A stretch of DNA of 64,000 bases from Psychrobacter nivimaris (GCF_009812035.1 NZ_VZIZ01000006.1:1-64000); one strand, 5' to 3'. Numbered from the stretch's first letter, positions 36,162 to 48,206 are shown. The notes: a model not told the origin generated them from the letters alone. Numbers and translations are program-made.

Positions 36162-37139
36162 ATGCCTACCTCTGAGGCAGACACGACACTGAGTGCTGAG
36201 ACAGCTGCGCAGTCTACGACGACAGATGGGTTGACCTATCAAAGCATTCTTGGTTCGGCAAATGAGATATGGGTTGGCTTTGTTGAGCGCATCCCATATT
36301 TTGTCGCATCAATTATCGTTATCCTAATTTTTTGGTTTTTATCGATTGTCTTCAAGAAAATCGTTCACAAATTATTAGGTAGCCGTAGTCGGCATCAGAA
36401 CTTGGTAAAAGTGTTTCAGCGGGTAGGCGGGGCGCTTATTTTCTTTATTGGCTTTATGATCGCCATGGTTGTTGCTATTCCAGGATTTACACCAGCTAAG
36501 CTAATCGGCGCACTAGGTATTGGTTCTGTGGCTATCGGTTTTGCTTTTAAAGATATCTTTCAAAACTTGCTCTCTGGTATTTTGCTCCTGATTTCAGAGC
36601 CGTTTCGTATCGGTGATCAGATTGTCTCAGGCGACTATGAAGGAACGGTCGAAGATATTAAAATCCGCGCAACTACTATCAGGACTTATGATGGCAGGCA
36701 AGTAGTGATTCCAAATTCAGATCTCTATACTTCAGCATTGACCGTCAATACCGCTTATAAGCAGCGCCGTCTACAAGTCGCAGTTGGTATTGGTTATGAA
36801 GATGACATCGAAGCGGCCAAAGCTGAGATTATAAAAGCATTAGACAAGATAGAGAGTGTCTCAAAGAAAGCAACACCAAGCGTGATTGCTACTGGTTTTG
36901 GCGGTTCGTCCATTGATCTAATGGTACGTTGGTTTATCGAAGATGGTACGCAAGCTAATAAGGTTGCCTCGATTCATCAAGTAATTGTAGGTATCAAAAA
37001 TTCATTGGATGCAGCGGGCGTAAACATTCCATTCCCAATACGTACGATTGATTTGAGTGATCCTTCAGTGAGTGCAATCGTTAATAAAATGAACGAGCAG
37101 CAAGACGTTGTGGATGTGAATAAAACAGTGGCAGAGTAG
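36162..37139 (+). CDS. mscS: Small-conductance mechanosensitive channel, MscS family
   Basis: A tension-gated safety valve of the inner membrane. The 325-aa protein has three hydrophobic segments, the third being the glycine/alanine-rich pore helix IGALGIGSVAIGFAFKDIFQNLLSGILLL. The beta domain follows with FRIGDQIVSGDYEGTVEDI and RTYDGRQVVIPNSDL. AAGGAG lies upstream of the ATG. The start is 72 bp after gloA on the same strand, so it may share transcripts. A bidirectional terminator closes the unit. Confidence 0.9.
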   Translation: MPTSEADTTLSAETAAQSTTTDGLTYQSILGSANEIWVGFVERIPYFVASIIVILIFWFLSIVFKKIVHKLLGSRSRHQNLVKVFQRVGGALIFFIGFMIAMVVAIPGFTPAKLIGALGIGSVAIGFAFKDIFQNLLSGILLLISEPFRIGDQIVSGDYEGTVEDIKIRATTIRTYDGRQVVIPNSDLYTSALTVNTAYKQRRLQVAVGIGYEDDIEAAKAEIIKALDKIESVSKKATPSVIATGFGGSSIDLMVRWFIEDGTQANKVASIHQVIVGIKNSLDAAGVNIPFPIRTIDLSDPSVSAIVNKMNEQQDVVDVNKTVAE

Positions 37140-37201
37140 GGCGCTCGGTGAAATATTTAATTAGTGTCAAAAATGTGATATCTAATAATACTTAGAAAAC
37201 T

Positions 37202-37239
37202 AAAAAACCGCCACATCAATTGATATGGCGGTTTTTTTA
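37202..37239. terminator. Bidirectional terminator between mscS and the cytochrome gene
   Basis: CCGCCACATCAA pairs with TTGATATGGCGG (one wobble), with six or more T on each strand. It serves convergent genes. Confidence 0.88.
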
Positions 37240-37269
37240 TACGTGTCGACTTGCGATAAATATAAAGGC

Positions 37270-37746
37270 TTATTCGTCTTTTGCTCTAAAGTCGGTATGG
37301 CATGATTTACAGCTTGCACCAACTTGTCCAAAGGCAGGTTTAACATCGTCCATGCTAGTAGCGTTTTGAGCAGCAGCATTTAGCTCAGCAGTGACTTTTT
37401 GAAAGTTTTCAGCTTCAGCACTGAAGCCATCAGCATTAGACCAAACCGCTTCGGTAGCATTGCCTACCGCTTCTGGGTCTTCAAAATGACTCCAAGGCTT
37501 GGCGGCATCTTCTGCCAAGAACGCCGCTTGCTCTTTAAATACATCCGTATCAAATGTGTCAGGTGCTTTTGCCATATCACCCATGACGCCCATTGCGTCG
37601 CCCCAGTTTTTCATGGTGTCTTGACGCGCTTGTACGTCAGGGTTAGATCCTGTTGAAGTGCTACAGGCCGTTAGACCTAGTGCAGCTGCCATCAAGGTAA
37701 CGCTAAACAGAGATTTGAAAGATTTGTTGGTATGAACCTGTGCCAT
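37270..37746 (-). CDS. Class II cytochrome c (c-prime/c556-like) lipoprotein
   Basis: A 158-aa secreted c-type cytochrome. The signal ends in a lipobox-like LTAC, and the haem motif CKSCH lies near the C-terminus (C146, C149, H150), the layout of class II four-helix cytochromes c' and c556. The mature part is helical and acidic (QARQDTMKNWGDAMGVM, VGASCKSCHTDFR). The axial ligand may be an N-terminal helix Met. Partner unknown; it may bind small gases such as NO or carry electrons. Confidence 0.82.
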   Translation of the reverse strand: MAQVHTNKSFKSLFSVTLMAAALGLTACSTSTGSNPDVQARQDTMKNWGDAMGVMGDMAKAPDTFDTDVFKEQAAFLAEDAAKPWSHFEDPEAVGNATEAVWSNADGFSAEAENFQKVTAELNAAAQNATSMDDVKPAFGQVGASCKSCHTDFRAKDE

Positions 37747-38133
37747 ATGACTTACTCCTTTAAACTTGGCTAATAGTAAGCGCGATTACAAACGCTCGCT
37801 TTGACTTAAAATATAGTTATACAAAATACTGCCTAAAATTCTTTTGAGCACAGTTGCTAATAAAGAACGTCTTCTATTGTAACGGTTATCTGGGCGATGG
37901 GAATTATATAGTTGTTATATCCTCGTAATATTTTAAATAAGCATACCTTAACTTGGTTGTTACTGCTTATAGTTGATTGCGATGATTGTATTGGTAAATA
38001 CACGACATGTTTTTTACAATAATAACGTGAGAGTTGCTCGTTTGAATGGTACCGACAATAAAAAAGGCCAGCAAATAGAGGCTGACCTTTTTAATATTTT
38101 CCAAAAATATAAATGCCGTGATATTCACGAAAC
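37747..38133. other. Region between the class II cytochrome and hemF
   Basis: Holds the hemF terminator near the right end. The AT-rich remainder has two short overlapping frames (around 37967-38167) on opposite strands that lack ribosome sites and are judged non-coding. Confidence 0.45.
38060..38093 (-). terminator. Terminator of hemF
   Basis: AAAAAGGCCAGC pairs with GCTGACCTTTTT (one G-T wobble), giving T runs on both strands. It is 40 bp after the hemF stop. Confidence 0.82.
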
Positions 38134-39880
<1,747 letters not shown>

Positions 39881-40512
39881 TGCTGTCCTACATAAGCCTA
39901 AAGTCGTGGCGGTGAAAAGTATGTTATTGCTGTTCGAGATGAGCGCTGTTAGAGCCGGTTACTGTTCGAGATAACTACTGTTTTCGAAATAACTATTAGT
40001 TGAGATGAGCATGTCATCTCAACTTTACTGCTAAGATTAAGATGATACCAGTATAACCTGTTCATAAAGACAGCGTGCTCATTGTATTTTTTATAAAAAC
40101 ACACAAAGTTCACAGACGACGCACGATGATTAAAGCGACAATTAAAAAAAAATGCTATTATGCCATACTATTTTGACGGATACAGTGACAAGTCTTTACC
40201 CTTACATTACTATGTCGTCACTAACATCCGCTATTGATGCAAAATAATAGGGCATAATGTCACCCTTCAGTTGTCAATAGTATGAAAGCATCAATATTTT
40301 GATATCAAAACGTTGGTATTGACGCGCAGTCTATTGTCTAGCGTGTCTACTGTCGTAAGTAGCGCAGCTATACAAATACGAAAGTTGCATGAATAATTAT
40401 ATGGTCGATTACATCAATAATGATGTAGGTATTATTGACGTCTTTTGATTATAGTCACCGCTATATTTTAAAGACACGTCTTGTCAGCAGATTGGTAGGT
40501 ATCGTACGGTTT
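39881..40512. other. Long divergent region between ribA and dxs
   Basis: About 630 bp. Near ribA it has degenerate repeats of CTGTTCGAGATRA (39935-39975) and a perfect hairpin at 39998-40024. Further right, ATTATGCCATACTATTTTG (near 40157) has a loose inverted counterpart near 40240. The ORF opening upstream of dxs at 40435 uses a TTG and is judged non-coding. No flavin riboswitch was recognised. Confidence 0.4.
39998..40024. promoter_or_regulatory. Perfect 11-bp palindrome upstream of ribA
   Basis: AGTTGAGATGA and TCATCTCAACT flank a 5-base loop GCATG. There is no T run, so it is not a normal terminator. It lies about 118 bp upstream of the ribA start and could be an operator or mRNA leader hairpin. 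Confidence 0.4.
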
Positions 40513-42585
40513 ATGCAGCAGTCACCTCATTCTCCAAAGTCTCAGTCCCTATCTACATCAGTGCTGGATTCTGCTGCTCAGCTATCGAGCTTACAGCAGA
40601 CCTATACTGTAATTCCACGTGTGCGTCCTCATACGCCATTGCTTGATGCAATTGATACACCCACTGACCTTAGTACGCTTTCGGCTGCCAAGCTTATTAC
40701 GTTGGCTGATGAATTGCGCCTTTTTCTATTGTATTCAGCTGGTCAGAGTGGTGGGCATTTTGGTGCCAATTTGGGCGTGGTCGAGCTAACTATAGTATTG
40801 CATTATTTGTTAGAGACACCGCAGGATCAAATCGTCTGGGACGTGGGTCATCAAGCCTATGCTCATAAAGTACTGACCGGTCGCCGTGAGCAGCTAGGTA
40901 CTATCAGATCTAAAGACGGTCTGACGGCGTTCCCTGAGCGCGCAGAGTCTGTCTACGATACATTTGGTGTTGGTCATTCATCGACTTCTATTTCAGCTGG
41001 TCTGGGTATGAGCCTCGCACTGCGTTATCAAGGCCGCGAGCAAACGGTTGCTTGCATCATCGGCGATGGTGCGATGACAGGCGGTATGGCATTTGAGGCC
41101 ATGAATGACGCAGTACAGCAAGATGCTGATTTGCTGGTCATTCTAAACGATAATGATATGTCGATATCTTGCTCTATCGGCGGATTTTCACGACATTTAG
41201 CCATGCTTTGGGAATCAGGTTATCAAGTTGATATCTCTGAGTCAGGTGAGCCAGTACTCTGCCACCGTCCTGATATGCAAGCGTTCGATCGCCGCAAGCG
41301 TCACAAAGAGATGCGTGATGTTCCGCAGCTAGAAGACAACTTATTCAAAGCGATTGGTTTTACCTATTTTGGTCCATTTGATGGGCATAATATTCCTGAG
41401 CTGCTGCGCGTATTGTCACTGGCAAAACAAATAAAAGGCCCAGTATTGGTACATATCTATACGACTAAGGGTAAAGGCTTTGCGCCAGCAGAGTTAGATC
41501 CAGTGGGCTATCACGCAATCAGTAAATTGCCAGTCGAAAATCATAAAGAGCATGAAGAGTCTAAAGCTGACTCCATAGAGCAGCCAACGAAACAACCAAG
41601 TACAAAGCCAGCGTTAAAATATTCGCAAGTGTTTGGCCAGTTCTTATGTGATAAAGCGGCCGAAGACGATAAACTACTAGCTGTCACCCCTGCTATGGAA
41701 GAAGGCTCAGGTATGACGGACTTTGCTCGTCACTTTCCAGAGCGTTTCTTTGATGTGGCCATTGCTGAGCAACATGCTGTCACGCTAGCGGCTGGGATGG
41801 CAACTCAAGGCGTCAAACCTATTGTCGCAATTTACTCGACGTTCTTGCAGCGTGGATATGATCAGCTGATTCATGACGTGGCTCTACAGAATCTCGATGT
41901 GATGTTTGCCATAGATCGAGCGGGTCTAGTCGGTGAAGACGGTGCGACGCATGCTGGCGTATTTGATTTTGGATTCTTACGTTGTGTGCCTAATATGGTG
42001 ATTGCAGCGCCAAAAGATGAGAACGAGTGTTACCATTTGCTCAATACTTGCTATGAGTATCAAGGGTGCACGGCTGTACGTTATCCGCGTGGTACAGGTA
42101 CGGGTGCTGATATTGAGCAGCCCGCCCAAACTTATAAAGTTGGCGAAGCAGTTGTCGAGTCAGTATTAGGTAAAGCTGACGCACCTTACAAATTGGCATT
42201 ATTGGCCTTTGGCACGATGGTAGCAACTGCTCAGCAAGCAGCAGAAACCCTAATAAATAACGATGCAGCATTAGATTACCAGATACATGTGATCAATATG
42301 CGCTGGGTAAAACCGCTAGATACAGCAATGCTTGAAACGTTATTAGCGCAAGGGGTCACTCATATAGCAACCCTAGAAGAGCACATGATTATGGGCGGCG
42401 CAGGTAGTGCAGTGAATGAATATTTACTAAACGAGTCGGCAGTATTTAAGCAAAGTCGTCCAGCTATTGCTAATATCGGTATTCCTGATCGCTTTATTGC
42501 TCATGGCTCCCAAGCAGAACAATTGGCCGACTGTGGTCTAAATGTCGAAGGCGTGATCAAACAGCTCAAAACGTTCTTATCGTAA
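40513..42585 (+). CDS. dxs: 1-deoxy-D-xylulose-5-phosphate synthase
   Basis: A thiamine-diphosphate enzyme condensing pyruvate and glyceraldehyde 3-phosphate at the entry of the MEP isoprenoid pathway. Seen are [32 protein letters not shown], the TPP motif [18 protein letters not shown] ending in NDN, and the C-terminal [19 protein letters not shown] start at the ATG MQQSPHS (690 aa); the frame runs back to a TTG at 40435. A linker of about 30 residues rich in Lys, Pro and Ser lies near residue 360-385. Acts upstream of thiamine as well as isoprenoids. Confidence 0.94.
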   Translation: MQQSPHSPKSQSLSTSVLDSAAQLSSLQQTYTVIPRVRPHTPLLDAIDTPTDLSTLSAAKLITLADELRLFLLYSAGQSGGHFGANLGVVELTIVLHYLLETPQDQIVWDVGHQAYAHKVLTGRREQLGTIRSKDGLTAFPERAESVYDTFGVGHSSTSISAGLGMSLALRYQGREQTVACIIGDGAMTGGMAFEAMNDAVQQDADLLVILNDNDMSISCSIGGFSRHLAMLWESGYQVDISESGEPVLCHRPDMQAFDRRKRHKEMRDVPQLEDNLFKAIGFTYFGPFDGHNIPELLRVLSLAKQIKGPVLVHIYTTKGKGFAPAELDPVGYHAISKLPVENHKEHEESKADSIEQPTKQPSTKPALKYSQVFGQFLCDKAAEDDKLLAVTPAMEEGSGMTDFARHFPERFFDVAIAEQHAVTLAAGMATQGVKPIVAIYSTFLQRGYDQLIHDVALQNLDVMFAIDRAGLVGEDGATHAGVFDFGFLRCVPNMVIAAPKDENECYHLLNTCYEYQGCTAVRYPRGTGTGADIEQPAQTYKVGEAVVESVLGKADAPYKLALLAFGTMVATAQQAAETLINNDAALDYQIHVINMRWVKPLDTAMLETLLAQGVTHIATLEEHMIMGGAGSAVNEYLLNESAVFKQSRPAIANIGIPDRFIAHGSQAEQLADCGLNVEGVIKQLKTFLS

Positions 42586-42940
42586 GCAATGTTTTTAACG
42601 TTACAATATTTTTTAAAAAATTAATGCGTTAAAAAGGTCTTACTCAAAACTAATATAAGCTCCTTAAACAGAGCAAACGCCTACTAGCCGTAGGTGCTAA
42701 CTTTTTTACAACTTGCGCAGTTTAGATGATCGCCAAAGTACTGGCTTGGTCAGCGTGACGGTTTTTTCGTTTTTATCGAACAATTTTAGTATAATGCGGG
42801 TGTCTTTTATAAGTTTCCGTTTATAAGAGACACGTTTTTAATCGCATAGATGTGGTGTGATGCGGCGGCTGTTTGGCATGTTGTGGGCACAAAGTTAGTC
42901 TTATTTTTTTATATTCATTCATCAAGCAAATAGGTTATTT
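42586..42940. other. dxs-suhB gap
   Basis: About 355 bp. It contains a TATAAT box with a GC-rich discriminator (see 42790) and scattered T runs near 42762-42774 that may end dxs transcription after a GC-containing stretch. No ORF was recognised. Confidence 0.4.
42790..42795 (+). promoter_or_regulatory. Candidate -10 box of suhB
   Basis: A consensus TATAAT followed by GCGGG lies 146 bp upstream of the suhB ATG. The -35 region at suitable distance is only T-rich, so this is tentative. Confidence 0.35.
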
Positions 42941-43768
42941 ATGGAACCCATGGTCGTCATCGCAGCGCGTACTGCTGAAAAAGTTGGTAAAGAGATTTTA
43001 TATGCGCATCAAAACCGCCACAAAATCGAGTTAGATATTGAGTCTAAAGGACTTGATGGTCTGGTTACCCGCATTGATCGCTTTAGCGAAGAGCTCACGA
43101 TTGAGACGCTAAAAGCCAGCTATCCTAATCATTCATTTTTGGGTGAAGAGTTTGGTATGCAAGAAGGCCGCGGCGAAGATGCTGACTGGTGCTGGATTAT
43201 CGATCCACTAGACGGCACTAAGAACTTCGTTCATGGTGTACCGCAGTTCTGCGTATCTATCGCTGTACAGCATAAAGGTGTTACCCAACATGGTGTGGTC
43301 TATGATCCAGTACGTGATGAGATGTTCTCAGCGAGCCGCGGTAAAGGCGCGCGCTTGAACAATCGCCGTATGCAAGTGAGCGAGCGTAAAACCATTGATG
43401 GCGGTTTCTTTACGACAGGACATCCGCTTGAGCGTAAGCGCAATGGCGAAGTTATCTCTTATGCTAAACAGCACTTTGAGAGCTTACAGAAGATATCTGA
43501 GGCAGGTGGTCAGGTACGTCGTATGGGTTCAGCTGCGCTTGATTTGTGCTATGTTGCCGCTGGTCGTTTTGACGGTTATTTTGAGATGTCTATCAAGCCT
43601 TGGGACATCGCTGCGGGCGAGCTTATCGTGACTGAAGCACGCGGTGTGGTGGTTGATCATACTGGCGCGCACAACTCTATGACATCAGGCTCTATCTTCG
43701 CTTGTAATGTGAAATTGCTCAAGCCATTGATGCAAACAGTTGTACAAATTTGGGGTGACGCAATCTAA
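42941..43768 (+). CDS. suhB: Inositol-1-monophosphatase family protein SuhB
   Basis: A Mg-dependent phosphatase family member; in enterobacteria SuhB also joins the rRNA antitermination complex. Metal-site motifs are GEEFG, WIIDPLDGTKNFVHGVPQFCVSIA and the C-terminal SIKPWDIAAGELIVTEARG. The 275-aa length is normal. AGG lies 7-10 nt before the ATG. It is convergent with the wax synthase gene through a shared terminator. Confidence 0.93.
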   Translation: MEPMVVIAARTAEKVGKEILYAHQNRHKIELDIESKGLDGLVTRIDRFSEELTIETLKASYPNHSFLGEEFGMQEGRGEDADWCWIIDPLDGTKNFVHGVPQFCVSIAVQHKGVTQHGVVYDPVRDEMFSASRGKGARLNNRRMQVSERKTIDGGFFTTGHPLERKRNGEVISYAKQHFESLQKISEAGGQVRRMGSAALDLCYVAAGRFDGYFEMSIKPWDIAAGELIVTEARGVVVDHTGAHNSMTSGSIFACNVKLLKPLMQTVVQIWGDAI

Positions 43769-43844
43769 ACGTTAACCTCGTTGGTATTAACGTTTAGCGC
43801 TTTCAGGATTTAAATTCAAGTAATATCTATATTGAGTATGAATG

Positions 43845-43879
43845 AAAAAAGCTGGTTCCATTATGGAGCCAGCTTTTTT
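43845..43879. terminator. Bidirectional terminator overlapping the wax synthase stop codon
   Basis: AAAAAAGCTGG-TCC pairs with GGA-CCAGCTTTTTT, with T runs on both strands. The right arm also encodes the last codons and stop (43861-43863) of the minus-strand wax synthase. Confidence 0.85.
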
Positions 43880-45300
43880 GTTTTATCATTACCCTGATTG
43901 CCTGCTTTATCTTCGACGGTAATACCTTTGAATGCTAACTCTTTACTGGTAGTTTCTAGCAGCTGCAACTCTTCTTCTATCAGCATTAGCATATCTTGTA
44001 CGCGAGGCAGCGCCTTGCTACAAGCGGTGATACCAAATTCAATCTTATCTAAATAACTGGCTAAGGTGATATTCATCGCTTGACCATTAAAGACAATAGA
44101 AGCGGGGTACAACGATTGCAGACGTGCGCCATTCCAGTACAGCGGTTTTTCAGAACCAGGTACGTTAGAAATAATCAGGTTAAATGCCTGCTTTCTAGGA
44201 AACAGTCCTGTCGCCAAATTAATGCCTTGCCACGCGTATGAGACGATACTGTAGTTAATGACCTGCGCTTGGTTCATGCGGCGAAAGCGACGTTTGCCGT
44301 TATTCATACTACGATGGATAAGCTCTATCCTGCGCAGTGGATTGTCCAAATGCGTACCCAAGTTTGCCAATACAAATGACAGCTGGTTGCCCGAGATACT
44401 GTTATCCGTACGCAGTGACATCGGTACAAAAGCAATCAACGGTTTGCTCGGTAGCGCATCCATTGAGATTAGATAACGACGAATAGCGCCTGCACAGACC
44501 GCCAGTACCACATCGTTTCTACTAATTTTGAGCCTTTCAGCAATATCGTTAAACCGCTGTATATCATAAGACTGTGCGGCTATACGCCGTGAGGCTGATA
44601 TACGTTTATTCAGGATACTCATCGGTGCGTCAAAAGTACCGACGTACCCTTCATCACCGTAGTTTTTTACATTATCTAGCAGTTCTGTAAATACAGGTTT
44701 GATGGTAGATATCTGCTCTTTTATTATGCCCCTGATAGATCGTTCGGCAGGTAAGATAGCGTTTACTTGGTTACGATGGCGCGCCATCAACGACCAGACA
44801 GGAAGGGTCACTGGCTCGGTTGGCGATTGTGATAAGGATTTTTGAACCAAACGCATCGCTGCGATACCATCAACCAAAGAGTGATGAATCTTAAAATACC
44901 ATGCAAAACGTTCAGGTCCACCCTCGACTTCTGGTTGTATACCTTCAATAACATGACATTCCCACAAAGGCATGGCGCGATCTAATAAACGCCCATGTTC
45001 TCTTGAGACGTACATCAATAGTTCACGTACGCGTCCAGGACTTGGTAGCGCGACATGATGCAAATGATGCTCGACATCAAAGTCTTTGTCTTTTTTCCAA
45101 AAGGCTAAATGCTCAAGTACCTGATTAAAAGGAAAGCTGGGCGGCACATCAGACTCTTGCATTTGTTTTACCAATTGATAGACAAAATCGCTATCCGCAT
45201 TGTCTGGTAATTCAAATACAAACAGTCCACCAACGTGCATGGGCTGTTTACGCGACTCAAGAAGTAGAAACAACTGGTCGACTGCTGTGAGAAGTCGCAT
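43861..45300 (-). CDS. Wax ester synthase/diacylglycerol acyltransferase (WS/DGAT)
   Basis: Transfers acyl-CoA to fatty alcohols or diacylglycerol to make storage wax esters and triacylglycerols, a known trait of Acinetobacter and Psychrobacter. The active-site HHxxxDG is HHSLVDG at 139-145. Other family parts are the N-terminal TAVDQLFLLLESRKQPMHVGGL, PLWECHVIEG, NDVVLAVCAGAIRRYL, SLRTDNSISGNQLSFVLANLG and NLIISNVPG. The 479-aa length is typical. The final codons lie within the terminator hairpin shared with suhB. Confidence 0.92.
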   Translation of the reverse strand: MRLLTAVDQLFLLLESRKQPMHVGGLFVFELPDNADSDFVYQLVKQMQESDVPPSFPFNQVLEHLAFWKKDKDFDVEHHLHHVALPSPGRVRELLMYVSREHGRLLDRAMPLWECHVIEGIQPEVEGGPERFAWYFKIHHSLVDGIAAMRLVQKSLSQSPTEPVTLPVWSLMARHRNQVNAILPAERSIRGIIKEQISTIKPVFTELLDNVKNYGDEGYVGTFDAPMSILNKRISASRRIAAQSYDIQRFNDIAERLKISRNDVVLAVCAGAIRRYLISMDALPSKPLIAFVPMSLRTDNSISGNQLSFVLANLGTHLDNPLRRIELIHRSMNNGKRRFRRMNQAQVINYSIVSYAWQGINLATGLFPRKQAFNLIISNVPGSEKPLYWNGARLQSLYPASIVFNGQAMNITLASYLDKIEFGITACSKALPRVQDMLMLIEEELQLLETTSKELAFKGITVEDKAGNQGNDKTKKLAP

Positions 45301-45383
45301 AATAAATCCTTTTATGACGATAAGTGTTATGTGAAAATTATAATAAATAGAGATTCAATCAAATAACATTTTTTATTATTTTA

Positions 45384-45448
45384 TAGAGCGTGTTAAGCAA
45401 TCAACCATAGCACTGACAGCGCCATACGTAAATACTCAACACGCTCTA
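45384..45448. repeat. Short element with 14-bp inverted ends
   Basis: TAGAGCGTGTTAAG (45384-45397) and CTCAACACGCTCTA (45435-45448) are inverted copies with one mismatch, 37 bp apart, flanked by TTA on both sides. It lies between thiG and the wax synthase gene. It may be a very short MITE remnant or a terminator-like hairpin for thiG; no T run supports the latter. Confidence 0.45.
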
Positions 45449-45474
45449 TTATGATATGTCATCTATACTTCAAT

Positions 45475-46296
45475 TTATTGGAAGAAATACCCAGTCTGTG
45501 GTGAGCTAGCAGTAGCCATCTTACGCATAGGCATACGACCTGCCAAAAACGCAGCGCGCCCTGCCCACATAGCATGTTTCATTGCGTGCGCCATCATTAC
45601 TGGGTTTTGCGCATTGGCAATAGCTGAGTTCATCAGTACACCATCACAGCCAAGCTCCATCGCAAGTGCAGCATCAGACGCAGTACCGACACCAGCGTCA
45701 ACCAATACGGGTACTTTGGCGTTTTCGATGATGAGACTTAGCGTATGACGATTGAGTAGACCAAGTCCTGAACCAATCAAGCTGCCAAGCGGCATAATAG
45801 CGACACAGCCCATGCTTTCTAACTCTTGTGCGACGATAGGGTCATCTGAAGTATAAACCATCACTTCAAAGCCATCATCGATCAATACTTTGGCGGCTTT
45901 TAAAGTTTCCATAACATTTGGATATAAGGTTTTTTCGTCCCCCAATACCTCAAGCTTAACCAAATTATGCCCACCCAATAACTCGCGAGCAAGCTTACAA
46001 GTGCGAATGGCTGTTTCGGCGTCAAAGCAGCCAGCAGTATTCGGTAATATCGTATATTTATCAGGTGAAATCACATCTAATAAGTTAGGCTCATCACTGT
46101 TTTGTCCAATATTGACACGGCGAATAGCAACGGTCACGATTTCGGCTGCTGAAGCGGCAATGGCTTCTCCAGTCTCTGTCATGTCTTTATATTTACCGGT
46201 ACCGACTAACAGACGCGAAGAAAAGGTACGGCTACCGACAGTAAAGGTATCTTGTAAAAGTGGTGTTGGATGAGTAGTGCTAACGTTCTCTGACAT
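45475..46296 (-). CDS. thiG: Thiazole synthase ThiG
   Basis: Builds the thiazole phosphate of thiamine from deoxyxylulose 5-phosphate, dehydroglycine and ThiS-thiocarboxylate. Typical stretches are [49 protein letters not shown] and [38 protein letters not shown]. The 273-aa length is normal. thiS is 24 kb away, so the thi genes are dispersed, and dxs, which supplies a substrate, is 3 kb away. Confidence 0.95.
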   Translation of the reverse strand: MSENVSTTHPTPLLQDTFTVGSRTFSSRLLVGTGKYKDMTETGEAIAASAAEIVTVAIRRVNIGQNSDEPNLLDVISPDKYTILPNTAGCFDAETAIRTCKLARELLGGHNLVKLEVLGDEKTLYPNVMETLKAAKVLIDDGFEVMVYTSDDPIVAQELESMGCVAIMPLGSLIGSGLGLLNRHTLSLIIENAKVPVLVDAGVGTASDAALAMELGCDGVLMNSAIANAQNPVMMAHAMKHAMWAGRAAFLAGRMPMRKMATASSPQTGYFFQ

Positions 46297-46623
46297 AACG
46301 GAAAATCCTAATATCGAGCGGGAGAAGGGACAGACAAAATATGATGGGCAATCTAAGCAATCTAAAAGTTGTAATAGACAATGGCAAGCTGTCAGAAAAA
46401 AAATCGCATGATATGCTAACTCTGATAGTAATAATATGTGCTGGGCGATAGATATAAAGCGCCAGTCACATAAAATAATACCCGTCTAAAACAAAATGCT
46501 ATTATAACAAACTCATGCAACCTTACTGGCAGTCTTTTTTGATTCGAACTGTTAAGGACAAGGCATCCATCATGTCTTGACGTGCGTACTTCTTATCCTC
46601 TCCTCACTTATTGGGCCGTCTTT
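46297..46623. other. Divergent region between thiG and gspE
   Basis: About 330 bp. The frame of gspE runs back to a GTG at 46582, but family homology starts at 46624. Neither a TPP riboswitch nor any strong hairpin was recognised upstream of thiG. Confidence 0.4.
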
Positions 46624-48177
46624 ATGATGCAATTGCCATACAGCTTTGCGAAACGCCATCAGATTTTGGCCATACTTGCGATAGATCCAGAATTGCCGCC
46701 AACATTGGTACTCACCAAAGCGACTCCGTTGTCAGCGATTAATGAAGCGGTACGGTTTTTACAGCAGCAAGGCATTCGCGGTGTACCTACTTATGAAAGT
46801 ATCAGCGCGAACGATTTTGAAAAACGTATGAACGCAGCTTATGCTGGCAATACAGGAGAGTCGCAGCACATTGCTGCTGGACTTGAAGACCACCCTGATC
46901 TCGATAGCTTGGCAGATAGCGTCCCTGAAACTGAAGACTTGATGGATCAACAAGATGATGCACCTATCATTCGTCTGATCAACGCCTTGTTGTCCGAAGC
47001 CATTCGCTTAAGTGCCTCAGACATCCATATTGAAACCTTTGAAAAGCGTTTGGTCGTCCGTTTCCGAGTTGATGGTGAGCTCAAAGAAATCATCACACCG
47101 AAGCGCCAATTGGCTCCACTGCTAGTCTCGCGTATTAAAGTAATGGCTAAATTAGATATCGCCGAAAAGCGAGTGCCGCAAGATGGTCGTATTAGTTTAA
47201 GACTGGCAGGGCGAGAGGTCGATGTGCGTGTATCGACTTTGCCATCAAGCTTTGGTGAGCGTGTGGTGATGCGTCTATTAGATAAGCAAGCTGGCCGTCT
47301 TAACATGACGTATTTGGGGTTGTCTGATAATGACTATACTGAGCTAAAGCGCTTAATCCATCGTCCGCATGGCATTATTTTGGTGACAGGGCCGACTGGC
47401 TCGGGTAAAACCACGACGCTATATTCTGCATTGACCGATTTAAATGATCAAACTCGCAATATCTTGACCGCTGAAGATCCGATTGAGTTTCAGCTCGATG
47501 GTATTGGGCAGACGCAGGTCAATAATAAAGTAGACATGACATTTGCTAAAAGTTTGCGTGCAATGCTCCGTCAAGATCCCGATGTAGTGATGGTTGGTGA
47601 AATTCGTGATTTAGAGACAGCAGAGATTGCCGTAAAGGCTTCTTTGACAGGGCATTTGGTATTATCGACGCTGCATACCAACACTGCTATCGGTGCAGTC
47701 ACTCGCTTACAGGATATGGGGGTTGAGCCGTTTCTGTTGTCGTCGTCGCTTATTGGCGTAGTAGCGCAGCGTTTGGTGCGTACCTTATGTTCACATTGTC
47801 AAAGCTGGCAGGCTGCTGATACTGAGCAAGCCAAACTATTTACCGAAATTGGTATTGGGTCAGGGTTGAAAAGTGATGCCGAAGATATAGCAAGTGAGTC
47901 GATTCGTTTGCCCAAGCCAGTAGGCTGCGATAAATGTAATCAGTCAGGGTTTAAAGGCCGTACCGCAATCTATGAAGTCGTGCCAATCGATGATACATTG
48001 CGCCGTATGATTCATAGCAATACGGCTGAGTATGAGCTGGAAGAGTATGCGCGCCAGCAGACTCCATCGATTCGTGCAGATGGTTTGCGTAAGGTCATAG
48101 AAGGGCGCACGACATTGGAAGAAGTGCTGCGAGTGACGAAAGAGAGCGCCTTAACGGATGACACGATACTGGTATAA
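46624..48177 (+). CDS. gspE: Type II secretion system ATPase GspE
   Basis: The cytosolic hexameric ATPase that drives pseudopilus assembly. Walker A is GPTGSGKTT (about 256-264), followed by the Asp box EDPIEFQLDGIGQTQVN, Walker B DPDVVMVGEIRDLETAEIA and the His box HLVLSTLHTN. A four-cysteine zinc module is present (CSHC and CDKC). I start at MMQLPYSFAKRH (517 aa), where GspE homology begins. gspF and gspG lie 8.4-10 kb downstream and other gsp genes are absent, matching the scattered T2SS layout of Moraxellaceae. Confidence 0.93.
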   Translation: MMQLPYSFAKRHQILAILAIDPELPPTLVLTKATPLSAINEAVRFLQQQGIRGVPTYESISANDFEKRMNAAYAGNTGESQHIAAGLEDHPDLDSLADSVPETEDLMDQQDDAPIIRLINALLSEAIRLSASDIHIETFEKRLVVRFRVDGELKEIITPKRQLAPLLVSRIKVMAKLDIAEKRVPQDGRISLRLAGREVDVRVSTLPSSFGERVVMRLLDKQAGRLNMTYLGLSDNDYTELKRLIHRPHGIILVTGPTGSGKTTTLYSALTDLNDQTRNILTAEDPIEFQLDGIGQTQVNNKVDMTFAKSLRAMLRQDPDVVMVGEIRDLETAEIAVKASLTGHLVLSTLHTNTAIGAVTRLQDMGVEPFLLSSSLIGVVAQRLVRTLCSHCQSWQAADTEQAKLFTEIGIGSGLKSDAEDIASESIRLPKPVGCDKCNQSGFKGRTAIYEVVPIDDTLRRMIHSNTAEYELEEYARQQTPSIRADGLRKVIEGRTTLEEVLRVTKESALTDDTILV

Positions 48178-48206
48178 ATTTGCAGACTAGATATCGGTAT
48201 ATCAGA

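Noticed and set aside
46297-46581. TPP riboswitch upstream of thiG
   Set aside because: I could not find the conserved CTGAGA and ACCTGA-type elements in the minus-strand leader.
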